This document shows, piece by piece, positions 38,015 through 46,614 of a DNA stretch of 64,000 nt. The translations under genes and the position numbers were made by a program. The stretch spans positions 1 through 64,000 of the forward strand of contig JAGLON010000015.1 of assembly GCA_023138975.1 (NCBI GenBank), given 5' to 3'. Position 1 is the stretch's first letter; each line of letters starts with the position of its first letter. Source of the stretch: Candidatus Zixiibacteriota bacterium. Lineage in GTDB: Bacteria > Zixibacteria > MSB-5A5 > GN15 > JAAZOE01. The notes beneath the pieces were generated by a model that made no database searches, was not told the DNA's origin, and was given only the letters and a program-made list of their open reading frames with translations.

Positions 38015-39018
38015 GCGACGCTCCCTTCTGGTTGCTCATTCTTAATCAGGTATGCGGAAAGACGGTTTTTTAGAGTCAATCGCTCTAAATCGGCCTCGAC
38101 CATCATACCGACTAGTTGATCAAACGAGACCTCCGGCTCCCACATGAGGTTGCGGCGAGCGTGTGAGGCATCACCGATTTGCATCGTTTTGTTAATTGGC
38201 ATATTGGGGTGTTTAATTTTGACGAAATCCTGCCAATCCAAATCGACGGTATCAAAGGCAAGCTGGCAGAATTCTTCAATATTGTATTCAAGCCCGGTAG
38301 CGATGATGTAATCATCTGGAACCGGATGCTGAAGCATCATCCAGAAAGCCCGGACATAATCGCCGGCAAAGCCCCAGTCTTTGGTAAGAGTCAGATTATC
38401 GAGGGTCAGGTTTTCCTGGAGGCCGAGTTTTATTTTGGCGGCGGCCTGAGCTATTTGTCGGGTGATGAACCGGTTATCGTGCCGGGGTGAAGTGTGCTCG
38501 AACAAAATACCGGTCCATATATTTAGACCATATTTTTCGCGATACGATTTGGCTATCCAGTGCCCGAACTGCTTGGCGGCGGCTCCCGGTGTTAACGGAC
38601 GGCTGGGGCTGGATTCTGTCAATGGCTTATCTGATGACGCGAGCATCTCATAGGAGGATGCCTGGAAAATCCTGGTGTCCGGCTTGATACGGCGAGTCGC
38701 TTCAAGGAGCCTTATGACCGAAATGCCGTTAAACTCTGCATACAGTTCAGCCATATCCCAATCTTTGCCCGGAGCAGTGACAGCGGCCAGATTATATATT
38801 TCATCGGGCTGAATCTGTTCTATCAGTTTAATCAGTGATAACTGATTGAGCATATCGAGGCGATGAAGTTTCAGCCGATTTTTTATCGGCCCGATATTAT
38901 CAAAATTATCTTTTGTGGAAATGCGCATTGTCCCATGCACTTCGTAGCCGCGACTGAGTAGGAACTCGGCCAGATACGAGCCATCCTGCCCGGTAATACC
39001 GGTAATTAGGGCTTTCAT
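38011..39018 (-). CDS. Gmd-like NAD(P)-dependent sugar dehydratase/epimerase lacking the catalytic Tyr
   Basis: Start is ATG 39018 with GGAG 7 bp upstream and the SDR motif at once (MKALITGITGQDGSYLAEFL), 335 residues. The closest family by eye is GDP-mannose 4,6-dehydratase (GITGQDGSYL, EIYNLAAV, SYREKYGLNIWTGILFEH.SPR, KDWGFAGDYVRAFW, YIIATG). In Gmd the active site reads PYGVSK (YxxxK); here it is PGAAAK, so Tyr is Gly while Lys stays. SSSEM has become SSYEM. A normal dehydratase reaction is thus doubtful. The stop overlaps the start of the truncated aminotransferase. It may be a pseudoenzyme, or use another Tyr. Confidence 0.85.
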   Translation of the reverse strand: MKALITGITGQDGSYLAEFLLSRGYEVHGTMRISTKDNFDNIGPIKNRLKLHRLDMLNQLSLIKLIEQIQPDEIYNLAAVTAPGKDWDMAELYAEFNGISVIRLLEATRRIKPDTRIFQASSYEMLASSDKPLTESSPSRPLTPGAAAKQFGHWIAKSYREKYGLNIWTGILFEHTSPRHDNRFITRQIAQAAAKIKLGLQENLTLDNLTLTKDWGFAGDYVRAFWMMLQHPVPDDYIIATGLEYNIEEFCQLAFDTVDLDWQDFVKIKHPNMPINKTMQIGDASHARRNLMWEPEVSFDQLVGMMVEADLERLTLKNRLSAYLIKNEQPEGSVA

Positions 39019-39239
39019 TTTATATCTCCATACTTGCTGTCGAATGTTCTGTTCATACTTTTCATAAAGCAAGCCGGATGCCAATGAAACAGGACTGTGT
39101 GGTGCGTTGTAAGCGCCTGTGTGGTAATGCGATGCGAGATATTGGAAAGGTGCGTAAATCTTATTGAAACTGGAATATGGGCAATTATTCCATCGTATGC
39201 GGAATAGTTTTCCGAGGATAAAATTAGAGTTTTGAGAAA

Positions 39240-39269
39240 ATAAAAAGGCGCCCGTAGTATACGGGCGCC
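39240..39269 (-). terminator. Intrinsic terminator after the Wzz gene (minus strand)
   Basis: On the minus strand the 10-bp stem GGCGCCCGTA / TACGGGCGCC (39247-39256 with 39260-39269) is followed by TTTTTATTTTC. It lies 33 bp after the wzz stop, so the Gmd-like gene and those beyond may form a separate transcript. Confidence 0.88.
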
Positions 39270-39302
39270 AGAGATGGGAGAGAGTGCTGTTTTAATTAAT
39301 TC

Positions 39303-40421
39303 TCACGGAGTGATTACCGATTTGGTCTGACGTGATTTTATTTTTTCATAGAGTTTATCGGTGAGAGGGAATGATTCACGTAATTGACCCGTGAAATCAT
39401 CCAGGTCATCTTTATTTTTACCGAGAATACCGGTTTTAATTATCTCAAAAAGCATTACCAGAAAAGCCATGAATCCGAAGGACAGAACCCCGGCCATAAG
39501 TATTATGTTACGACGAAAAGGCCCTGATTTCTGGGTTGGAAGCGACGGACTATCTAATATGCGGACGATAGGCACATCTTTTTGGGCATCAAGTTTGGCC
39601 ATTGTATATTGCTGCTGCAGCATTAAATCGGTTGAGGATTTTGCTTCAGCAATTCGGCGTAGGCGTCCGAGTTCTTTCATTATTTCAGGGCTGCCCGAAT
39701 TGGCCCAATCCAAATTTGCCAATTGATAAGATTCCAAAGCATCCTCGGCCATTTCCAGTTCTGCGGCACTGGTTTTGATTTGCCGAGCGAGATACATTTC
39801 GTTATTTCTAGCTGATGATTTTCTTTTGTTGAGGTTAAAATCCTCAAGCCGTTCGATATACTCAGTCAATATTGCCTGTGAAAAGCCGGGAAACTCTGTT
39901 TCTATTCCAAGAGCTATTTCTCCGGTTTTCTGATTAGCCCTTATGGTTGTGATACTCCGAAGTCCTTTGCGGAGCTTATCTCGGTCAGTTTGTTCGAGAT
40001 ACTCTTTTAGAGATAGTTCGCGCGATTGAGAATGGTGTGTGAAATTATATGTCCTATCCAGAATTTGCTCTGCAATCAGGTTTGACTGCAGGATAACAGG
40101 AAACAGCACTGATGAGTTTTCATCAGCCGAGAGCATGGGACCGCTTAGTCCGACCAGGCTCTTGAGCGCTGACATATTCCCGGTCGATTTTCCGGAAGGA
40201 AGAATCGTAGCCGTTGAGGTAAAACGATTCGGCTGCATAAATAACAGAACCGCTACGATAACAGTTATTGCAAACGAGGTTCCGATAACCAGGCGGCGTC
40301 GTTTAAGTACCTGACTAGCCAGCTCAAACAGATTAATATCAAATCGGAATTTTGATTCGGTATTAAAATCATTCGGTTCTGTTTCAGAACTTTTACCCAT
40401 GAATGTTACTTTACGTTTCAT
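39303..40421 (-). CDS. Wzz-type chain-length determinant (polysaccharide co-polymerase)
   Basis: Sets chain length of the Wzy-made polymer in the inner membrane. TM1 is at ~43-61 (LVIGTSFAITVIVAVLLFM) and TM2 at ~310-330 (NIILMAGVLSFGFMAFLVML). Between them is a periplasmic Wzz domain beginning NRFTSTATILPSG, then long helices (~170-275). A P-rich segment sits just before TM2 (ILDSPSLPTQKSGP). The C-terminal tail (~335-372) is short and lacks a tyrosine kinase domain. GGAG lies about 7 bp before ATG 40421; an internal Met is a weaker option. It is 15 bp downstream of the GT4 gene and followed by a terminator. Confidence 0.93.
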   Translation of the reverse strand: MKRKVTFMGKSSETEPNDFNTESKFRFDINLFELASQVLKRRRLVIGTSFAITVIVAVLLFMQPNRFTSTATILPSGKSTGNMSALKSLVGLSGPMLSADENSSVLFPVILQSNLIAEQILDRTYNFTHHSQSRELSLKEYLEQTDRDKLRKGLRSITTIRANQKTGEIALGIETEFPGFSQAILTEYIERLEDFNLNKRKSSARNNEMYLARQIKTSAAELEMAEDALESYQLANLDWANSGSPEIMKELGRLRRIAEAKSSTDLMLQQQYTMAKLDAQKDVPIVRILDSPSLPTQKSGPFRRNIILMAGVLSFGFMAFLVMLFEIIKTGILGKNKDDLDDFTGQLRESFPLTDKLYEKIKSRQTKSVITP

Positions 40422-40436
40422 CTACATTCTCCGTAA

Positions 40437-41684
40437 TCACAAAGAGACCGTTTCCCACTTGGCACGGTCGTTTTGAGTCTTCTTCACTGTTTGGCGATGA
40501 TGCGAAGTCTTGCTATTTATGAATTCTCTGTATGAGTTTTCTACAAAGTTCTTGAATTGGTTTCTAAATCTTTTGGATGAAAACCGCTGAGCATTTTCTT
40601 TTAGTTTTTCCGGATCAAATGAGTAGTTGATATTCTCAAAGCGATTCACGGCCTCAATCAGGCCTTCCGGAGTTTGCTTATCAAAGAGCACGCCGTGCTC
40701 GCCGTCGGTAATTATTTCCGGAGCCGCTCCTTCGCCGTAGGCGATTACCGGAGTTCCGCAGGCTAATGCTTCGACAACAGCAATACCAAATGGTTCGACC
40801 GAGGTGAATAGAAATCCTTTAGCCCGTTTAACGTAGGCATTAACAATTTCCTGTTTTTGGAAACCCTTGAAACGAATATTTTTCCCTGCAGCCGCTTTTA
40901 GCTTTTTCATGTCCGGGCCGTCGCCGATTATTACCAGTTTTTTATCCGGCATTTTGGTGAAGGCGTCAACGATTAAGTCAATTCGCTTGAACGGCACGAA
41001 TCTGGATACTGCGACATAATAGTCTTCTTTGATTGTATGAAGGTCGAATTTATCGGTTTCAACCGGGGGATAGATTATATCTGAATTTTTACCGTAAAGT
41101 TTATCGATTCGACGGGACATATAGGCCGAGTTAGAGATATACTTATTTACTCGATTGGCTGTTGATGAATCCCAGTTGCGGATATAATGCATGATTACCT
41201 TGGCCAGAAGCCCTGATATGCCCTTGCCGAGTCCTGCGCTATTGAGGTAATGATGGTACATATCCCAGGCATAAATCATGGTATTGTTGATGTAAGAAAG
41301 ATGGAGCTGTTCGGAATTGGTCAGCACCCCATGAGCTACGGCGTGCGAGGATGAAATTACGATATCGTATTGCGAAAGATCGAGCTGTTCAACTGCCAGC
41401 GGCATAAACGGCAGATATGACCGGTATTTTTTCCTGGCGAATGGGAATTTCTGTAAAAAAGAGGTTGTGACTTTCTTGTTCAGGAAATATTCACGCTGGT
41501 TTTCCGGTGTGAAATCATAAAGGGCGAATAAGTCAGCCTGCGGGAAAACCTTGAGGAGTTGTTCGAGGACTCGCTCGGCCCCGCCGTAGGTAATGAGCCA
41601 GTCGTGAACTATCGCTATTTTTTTGCCTTCGAGAACAGAACCTTTATGGTTGGCACTGTTTCGCAGGGTAATTCTATTTAACAT
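40437..41684 (-). CDS. GT4 family glycosyltransferase
   Basis: Retaining GT-B glycosyltransferase that adds a sugar to the lipid-linked repeat unit at the cytoplasmic face. The N-terminal acceptor domain has KIAIVHDWLITYGGAERVLE. The C-terminal donor domain has AVSRFVPFKRIDLIVDAF, KLVIIGDGPD, and EPFGIAVVEALACGTPVIAY, where the EX7E motif places the two Glu of the donor site. GGGAG lies 6 bp before the ATG. Donor and linkage cannot be predicted. A 201-bp gap with no obvious signal separates it from the upstream GT4 gene. Confidence 0.93.
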   Translation of the reverse strand: MLNRITLRNSANHKGSVLEGKKIAIVHDWLITYGGAERVLEQLLKVFPQADLFALYDFTPENQREYFLNKKVTTSFLQKFPFARKKYRSYLPFMPLAVEQLDLSQYDIVISSSHAVAHGVLTNSEQLHLSYINNTMIYAWDMYHHYLNSAGLGKGISGLLAKVIMHYIRNWDSSTANRVNKYISNSAYMSRRIDKLYGKNSDIIYPPVETDKFDLHTIKEDYYVAVSRFVPFKRIDLIVDAFTKMPDKKLVIIGDGPDMKKLKAAAGKNIRFKGFQKQEIVNAYVKRAKGFLFTSVEPFGIAVVEALACGTPVIAYGEGAAPEIITDGEHGVLFDKQTPEGLIEAVNRFENINYSFDPEKLKENAQRFSSKRFRNQFKNFVENSYREFINSKTSHHRQTVKKTQNDRAKWETVSL

Positions 41685-41885
41685 ACATCTCTCCCAAAAT
41701 GTCTGTCAATCGTATTACAATAACTGTGCCAGAATGAAACGTTTTGCATGTTTTGTAGGGTGTTGTGTCGCATGCTGTTGCGCGAATATAAATAACAGTG
41801 TGCGAGAATCGCACAGGAGATGAGACTATTTTTCCGTATGCGAGGGGAAGAAAATGTCAGAAAGGAGATTTTAGGATAGTTAAAG

Positions 41886-43124
41886 TTAAGTATTCAGGAT
41901 TCGGGAATAGACGGTTAACAGGGTGGCTAAGTGAGCATCCATGGTGGGGGGAGCAGCCCAAAATTTATCATAAGCGGCTCGTCCCATTGATTGAGCTTTG
42001 CTATTATCTCCCAGACTGACTACTTTTCCAGCCAGATCGTCAATATCTCCGCCTTTGAACCAAAGGCCGGTGTTTCTGTCGGTTACCATATCACGAGCGG
42101 CACAGCTGTCCGGGACAATGGAGGGGACACCGAGGGCTGCCGCCTCGGCCACGACGAGGCCCTGAGTTTCATACCATAGAGAAGGCAGTATCAAGGCTCT
42201 TGAAGCTTGAATCTGTTTGATAACCTGCTCGCGATCCAGCCATCCGGTGAATTCAATCTCAGGATGTTTTTGCTCTAATTCATTTCTTAGTTCACCGTCT
42301 CCGACAACAGTAAGTTTGGCATTGGCCGATAATACGGCTTGGGCCAAATGATGCAGACCCTTTTCGGGTGAGAGCCTTCCGACGCAAATGAATCTGTCGT
42401 TCTTATCAGGCTGAGCCGGTTCGGTTTTGTCTATAAAAATTGGATTGGGGACAAAATGTACGGAAGCATTAGACGGCAGATACGGTTTGAGGATATTCAG
42501 ACTAAACTCGGAAATATTTATAAAATGCCGGATACCACCCGGAGTTTTGCCTTTATTTTTCTGTTTTCGCTGGCGTAAGGTTCGATACAATTTTTGAGCA
42601 TAGCCCTGTTTGTCGCAATTGGTAAGTAAGCAGTCCAAAGATAAAGCTTGGCGGGTGCAGATTTCATTTTTCTGATAATCAAAGAAACCGCCGTTGGGAC
42701 AAGCGGTGAAATAGTCATGCAGAGTGCAGACTATGGGAAAGCTGTTATCGATTGCGGCTCGGATTACGCTCGATGACAGGCTCTTGGTCCAGCCATGCAG
42801 GTGAACTATCGTAGATGATCTGTCTTTTTGCTGTAATAGTTTTTCAAATTTGCTTTTAGAATAGTTGTTCCACAATCCTTGCCGGACAGCCCGCATGCGA
42901 TCGGGGTCAGTGAGGATTTCATATTGGACGGTACAGATAACTTGGACACCGGATTTTTCTAACTCCTCATCAATTGGCTCAACCGCGGCAAAGAGAGTAA
43001 CGTCGTGACCTAATTGCGCCAGAGCTTTGGCCGATTCAAGCGCGACTAGAGCTGCTCCGCCGTTAATATGGGCAAAATCATTAACAATAATGATGGAAAG
43101 TTTGTCCGGATGGGGCGTGGACAT
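41886..43124 (-). CDS. GT4 family glycosyltransferase
   Basis: Second GT-B retaining glycosyltransferase of the locus. The N-terminal domain has NDFAHINGGAALVALESAKA and a Cys-rich loop (CTLHDYFTACPNGGFFDYQ, ICTRQALSLDCLLTNCDKQG) seen in some cell-wall GT4 enzymes. The donor domain has FICVGRLSPEKGLHHLAQAV, LTVVGDGELRNELEQ, and TQGLVVAEAAALGVPSIVPD, in which the first Glu of EX7E is shifted or replaced (ETQGLVVAEA). No membrane segment. It starts 5 bp after the hexapeptide acyltransferase stop, so the two are probably co-translated. Sugar specificity is unknown. Confidence 0.92.
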   Translation of the reverse strand: MSTPHPDKLSIIIVNDFAHINGGAALVALESAKALAQLGHDVTLFAAVEPIDEELEKSGVQVICTVQYEILTDPDRMRAVRQGLWNNYSKSKFEKLLQQKDRSSTIVHLHGWTKSLSSSVIRAAIDNSFPIVCTLHDYFTACPNGGFFDYQKNEICTRQALSLDCLLTNCDKQGYAQKLYRTLRQRKQKNKGKTPGGIRHFINISEFSLNILKPYLPSNASVHFVPNPIFIDKTEPAQPDKNDRFICVGRLSPEKGLHHLAQAVLSANAKLTVVGDGELRNELEQKHPEIEFTGWLDREQVIKQIQASRALILPSLWYETQGLVVAEAAALGVPSIVPDSCAARDMVTDRNTGLWFKGGDIDDLAGKVVSLGDNSKAQSMGRAAYDKFWAAPPTMDAHLATLLTVYSRILNT

Positions 43125-43129
43125 GAAGA

Positions 43130-43669
43130 TTATTCCCTGTCCGATTTTTCGATCGGAGTACCGTCGAGATATTTTATAATTTTAGCGGGATTGCCGACGA
43201 CAATGGCGTTGTCAGGAACGTCTTTAACTACAACCGAGCCGGCTCCGATTTTGACATTGTCGCCAATGGTAATTCCTCCGATGATGCAGGAGTTGGCTCC
43301 GATTTCGACATTGTCGCCAAAAACGGGACTGGAACCCTGTGAGCCATCGGGCATCATCTGGCAGCCGATAGTAACACAGTGCCGGATGTGGAAATTTTTG
43401 CCGATGACAGTATTGTCATTTATAACCAGGCTGTAACCGTGTTCGATTTTCAGGCCCGGTCCAACTTTTGTTTTGGCGCGGAGTTCAACACACAAGGTAT
43501 ATTCAACAATAATCCGGTATAAAATCATAAACGGGATGCCTATGATAAACAATGGCGATTTCTTTGACCGTCGTGCGAATAAGTTAACAAACCGGAAGAA
43601 GGCAACGATGAAGATAATTTTTACCTGTCCTCGATTGCGGGCATAATCCTGAAACAGATATTTAAACAT
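43130..43669 (-). CDS. Left-handed beta-helix acyltransferase (serine acetyltransferase-like)
   Basis: Hexapeptide-repeat acyltransferase, likely O- or N-acetylating a sugar of the polymer. ATG 43669 is preferred: AGGAG lies 8 bp upstream. A GTG 27 bp earlier would place that site inside the gene. The N-terminal ~55 residues have a hydrophobic stretch. The beta-helix begins PGLKIEHGYSLVINDNTVIG and runs through HIRHCVTIGCQ (with the CysE-type H..T.G), GDNVEIGANSCIIGGITIG and GAGSVVVKDVPDNAIVVGNP. It resembles CysE-type serine acetyltransferases, but the cluster argues for a sugar acceptor. 179 residues. Confidence 0.88.
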   Translation of the reverse strand: MFKYLFQDYARNRGQVKIIFIVAFFRFVNLFARRSKKSPLFIIGIPFMILYRIIVEYTLCVELRAKTKVGPGLKIEHGYSLVINDNTVIGKNFHIRHCVTIGCQMMPDGSQGSSPVFGDNVEIGANSCIIGGITIGDNVKIGAGSVVVKDVPDNAIVVGNPAKIIKYLDGTPIEKSDRE

Positions 43670-43704
43670 ACGCCCTTCTCCTATATTGTTTGACACTATT
43701 CATC

Positions 43705-45315
43705 CTATAACCCAATACGTTTTTTTAAATGTTTAATTAGCCCGATTCTGTTATGGGTGTCGGCATTTAAATGATCGGCCTTAAGTTCAACGGTATTAAT
43801 AGCTGTAAATAACTCATCGTAAATTGATGAATCGATATCTTTTCTAAGGAAGACGGCAAGATAATAATTGGGAAACAATTTGATAAAAGCAATTTCATTA
43901 TACTCTGGCATGAGTGCGTGAGGTTCTAATCCATATTGATCTAAGCGGATGTTTTTGTTGTCTTCAGCATAGAGTATCAGCACTGTTGGCGCCTTCTCTT
44001 TTAGGTATGCTGTTTTTTTGGTTGGATTGTGGGCTGTAAATTCATCGTTGAGCCCGACAAAGTCATATGATTGCCACTCCGAGTAATACGGAATAGCTCC
44101 GGCGTCTCCCACAGCGAGGGTTCGTAATTTCTGTGGAACAGAAGAGGATTTTAGAGTTTTGGCAAGCTCAATGTGAGCGTTCTGGAGATGTGATTCATAG
44201 AGAGTCATATGAGCCACTTGGGTTTTATCTTTGTGCAGAAGCGGTAACAGGGAGAAAAGTATCACTACAAGCATGAGTCCTTTTGAGGTGGCGATTTTAT
44301 CTTTGGAACTATTACCCAATGTGAATAAGGCGCGTATCTCAAATGCTGCGATTAGAAATATGACAGGAAGGATATGGAACAGAAAGCGATTCATACAGTT
44401 CATACCCAAGTCGGACATAATATAAGGTGAGATGGCCATTATCAGAAAGGCAGCGTAGTACATAAATCTCTTATGAGATTTTTTATTGCCTTTTTTGTCG
44501 AAAGCGTACGAAAGAATAATAATTGCGATTAAGCCGACCACTGAACTCAGGGATTTTAGCAGCCATTCAATACCATCAGAGGGTTGACCATATTTTACAT
44601 AGAATGTATTAGGCAGAAGCCAACCGAAATATGAGACTCTCCAGATAAAGTAAACCAATCCCGGTACTACAAGTAGAGCCCCCGAATATAGCAGGGAATT
44701 TTTACGAGAGTGATTTTTTGTGCTGAGGAAAAGGACGATTAGTACGATAGAACCCGACAATATTCCTTCGGGTCTGATCATTCCAGCCATTAATATTAGT
44801 ACAGGTACTGATATGATTTGCCATCGGGAAGGGAGTTTTGATTGTGTTAATAGCTCATAACCGGAGGAAAAAAGTAAAAGTAACATAAAACTGTATAAGA
44901 GCGTCTCCATCCCCGAGACTGTGTGGAAATAGGTCGAGGGAAGTATTAACAGCGGTAGCACAGCCAAATAGCCGAAGTATCCATCTTTGGTTTTGTACCG
45001 CGCGTATAGAAACAATGTCAGAGCGCACCCGGCAAAGTTGAAAAATCCGACAATTTTGGAAAAAAGAACTGGGTTCCATCCGAGAGCATGTGGAACAGCC
45101 ATGACTATCATCCAGAGGAAATTGGTATAACCTTCGACAGGATCAATATCAGTGGCATTAAAAACTATTCCATTTCCTTCGCCGAGGTGTTTTGAATAGC
45201 GAAATGTTATAAAAGAGTCGTCAGCGATGAAGTCCCATGCTATAAAAAAACCGATTACTATTGTAATGACATGAAAGATAACAGCAAGAGTTTTTATCCG
45301 GTTGCTTACCACCAC
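43705..45315 (-). CDS. GT-C type membrane glycosyltransferase (AftB/ArnT-like)
   Basis: About ten hydrophobic segments. The first periplasmic loop carries FIADDSFITFRYSKHLGEG, then DPVEGYTNFLWM, which is the acidic DD motif and loop of polyprenyl-phosphate-sugar-dependent GT-C transferases. A soluble C-terminal domain (~350-536) follows. Such enzymes decorate lipid-linked or finished glycans on the periplasmic side using polyprenyl-phosphate sugars. It lies 3 bp from the Wzy-like gene stop, so they are clearly co-transcribed. Donor unknown. A plain O-antigen ligase is less likely, since the WaaL signature is not seen. Confidence 0.78.
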   Translation of the reverse strand: MVVSNRIKTLAVIFHVITIVIGFFIAWDFIADDSFITFRYSKHLGEGNGIVFNATDIDPVEGYTNFLWMIVMAVPHALGWNPVLFSKIVGFFNFAGCALTLFLYARYKTKDGYFGYLAVLPLLILPSTYFHTVSGMETLLYSFMLLLLFSSGYELLTQSKLPSRWQIISVPVLILMAGMIRPEGILSGSIVLIVLFLSTKNHSRKNSLLYSGALLVVPGLVYFIWRVSYFGWLLPNTFYVKYGQPSDGIEWLLKSLSSVVGLIAIIILSYAFDKKGNKKSHKRFMYYAAFLIMAISPYIMSDLGMNCMNRFLFHILPVIFLIAAFEIRALFTLGNSSKDKIATSKGLMLVVILFSLLPLLHKDKTQVAHMTLYESHLQNAHIELAKTLKSSSVPQKLRTLAVGDAGAIPYYSEWQSYDFVGLNDEFTAHNPTKKTAYLKEKAPTVLILYAEDNKNIRLDQYGLEPHALMPEYNEIAFIKLFPNYYLAVFLRKDIDSSIYDELFTAINTVELKADHLNADTHNRIGLIKHLKKRIGL

Positions 45316-45318
45316 TAT

Positions 45319-46614
45319 TTAGCCCTTTCTGTAGGCTATCCTTGCTCCGCCCATCTCCAGAAGCAGAAGTACTGAAATCTTTATAGCCATACCAAAGGTG
45401 AAAAATACTCCAAAATTACCGGTGAATAACACCGTAATGTAAGGTATGATAATTATAATGCTGACTAGCGCTCGAAAGAAATGCTTGTATTTAACCGAGT
45501 AATGCAGATAGTACATCATCATGAAAAATATTATACCTGCAAAAAACTGAATAATAAAGGCTGTCCACAAAGGGAAAGTCGCGATCAAGATTCCCGGATA
45601 GGTCATTGTATAGAGGTAGCCTTTTTCAATAATCATAAACGCTTTTTCTGGACCCAGCACGGCAATCATCAAATACTTCATGCCAATATCGGTCGAGGAA
45701 ACATCGCGCGGAGATATAACTGCATCAAGTTCGGTTTTCCAGTGAGTGGGGTCATAGATTTCGGCGTTATAGTAGTCATAGTCAATCGCCCACCACATTT
45801 CACCCTGAAACGCAAACACTCGGTTCATGAGATAGTTGGAGGCGAAGGTTATATCGTCGGTAACATATAAGTAAGAGACAAAAGCCAATGAAATTAAAAT
45901 CAGCGCGACAAGGGTACCAATGAGAATGTATTTGGCTTTGAATATTTTAAGGCCGGGATTCTTGGTATAAAACCGCACGAATATCGGGGTATAGTAGCAT
46001 ACGATCAACAGCATGAGCGATGAGAACTTATTGCCTGTCAGGAGCAGGTAGACCATAAACAGAGTTATAAGGATTCCATTGACGGAAAACCAACCGCGGT
46101 TCTTACGGAAATAGCCGAGTATGAAGGCGATTAGAAATCCATATAGAATTAACGTTCGCTCCAGACGGCCAGCTTCCTCAAAGTATGAAAGTCTTCCGAA
46201 GCCGGAAAATACCGGGATGCCTCCGACATAAAAATTATATGCGATATAGATGAGAACCATTCCGACCGCGCCATAAACGGCAGCTTTGATGGAGCCGAGT
46301 TTTATAGACTCCCGGGTAACTTCATAGTCCACCTGAAGCAAGGGGCGGTTTTTAAAGATGATCATCATAAACAGGAAACCGAGATTGAAAACAGTATAGA
46401 GCATCGAAAGGCGAAAGGTCGCCAACGTGGTTTCGGTATAGCGGAACAGTTCGATATTGTATATTCCCATGTCATTGTAGAAGCATGAGATTAGAGCCCA
46501 GATTTGAGTAAATGCCAGAAATCCGAAGAGGACAAAGAAACGCGTGTCTTTTTTTATTAAATAAACGCAAAAGGCGATATAAATCAGCATTCCTATGGCA
46601 TTAACTATCAGCAC
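45319..46614 (-). CDS. Wzy-like polysaccharide polymerase (integral membrane)
   Basis: About eleven hydrophobic segments with a larger loop (~270-320; YDYYNAEIYDPTHWKTELD), the usual look of O-antigen/capsule polymerases, which are poorly conserved. Its place beside Wzx, Wzz and glycosyltransferases supports the polymerase role: joining flipped repeat units in the periplasm. The GTG start overlaps the end of the preceding gene by 14 bp, so translational coupling is likely. It is followed 3 bp later by the GT-C gene. No signature residue was identified, so the call rests on topology and context. Confidence 0.7.
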   Translation of the reverse strand: MLIVNAIGMLIYIAFCVYLIKKDTRFFVLFGFLAFTQIWALISCFYNDMGIYNIELFRYTETTLATFRLSMLYTVFNLGFLFMMIIFKNRPLLQVDYEVTRESIKLGSIKAAVYGAVGMVLIYIAYNFYVGGIPVFSGFGRLSYFEEAGRLERTLILYGFLIAFILGYFRKNRGWFSVNGILITLFMVYLLLTGNKFSSLMLLIVCYYTPIFVRFYTKNPGLKIFKAKYILIGTLVALILISLAFVSYLYVTDDITFASNYLMNRVFAFQGEMWWAIDYDYYNAEIYDPTHWKTELDAVISPRDVSSTDIGMKYLMIAVLGPEKAFMIIEKGYLYTMTYPGILIATFPLWTAFIIQFFAGIIFFMMMYYLHYSVKYKHFFRALVSIIIIIPYITVLFTGNFGVFFTFGMAIKISVLLLLEMGGARIAYRKG

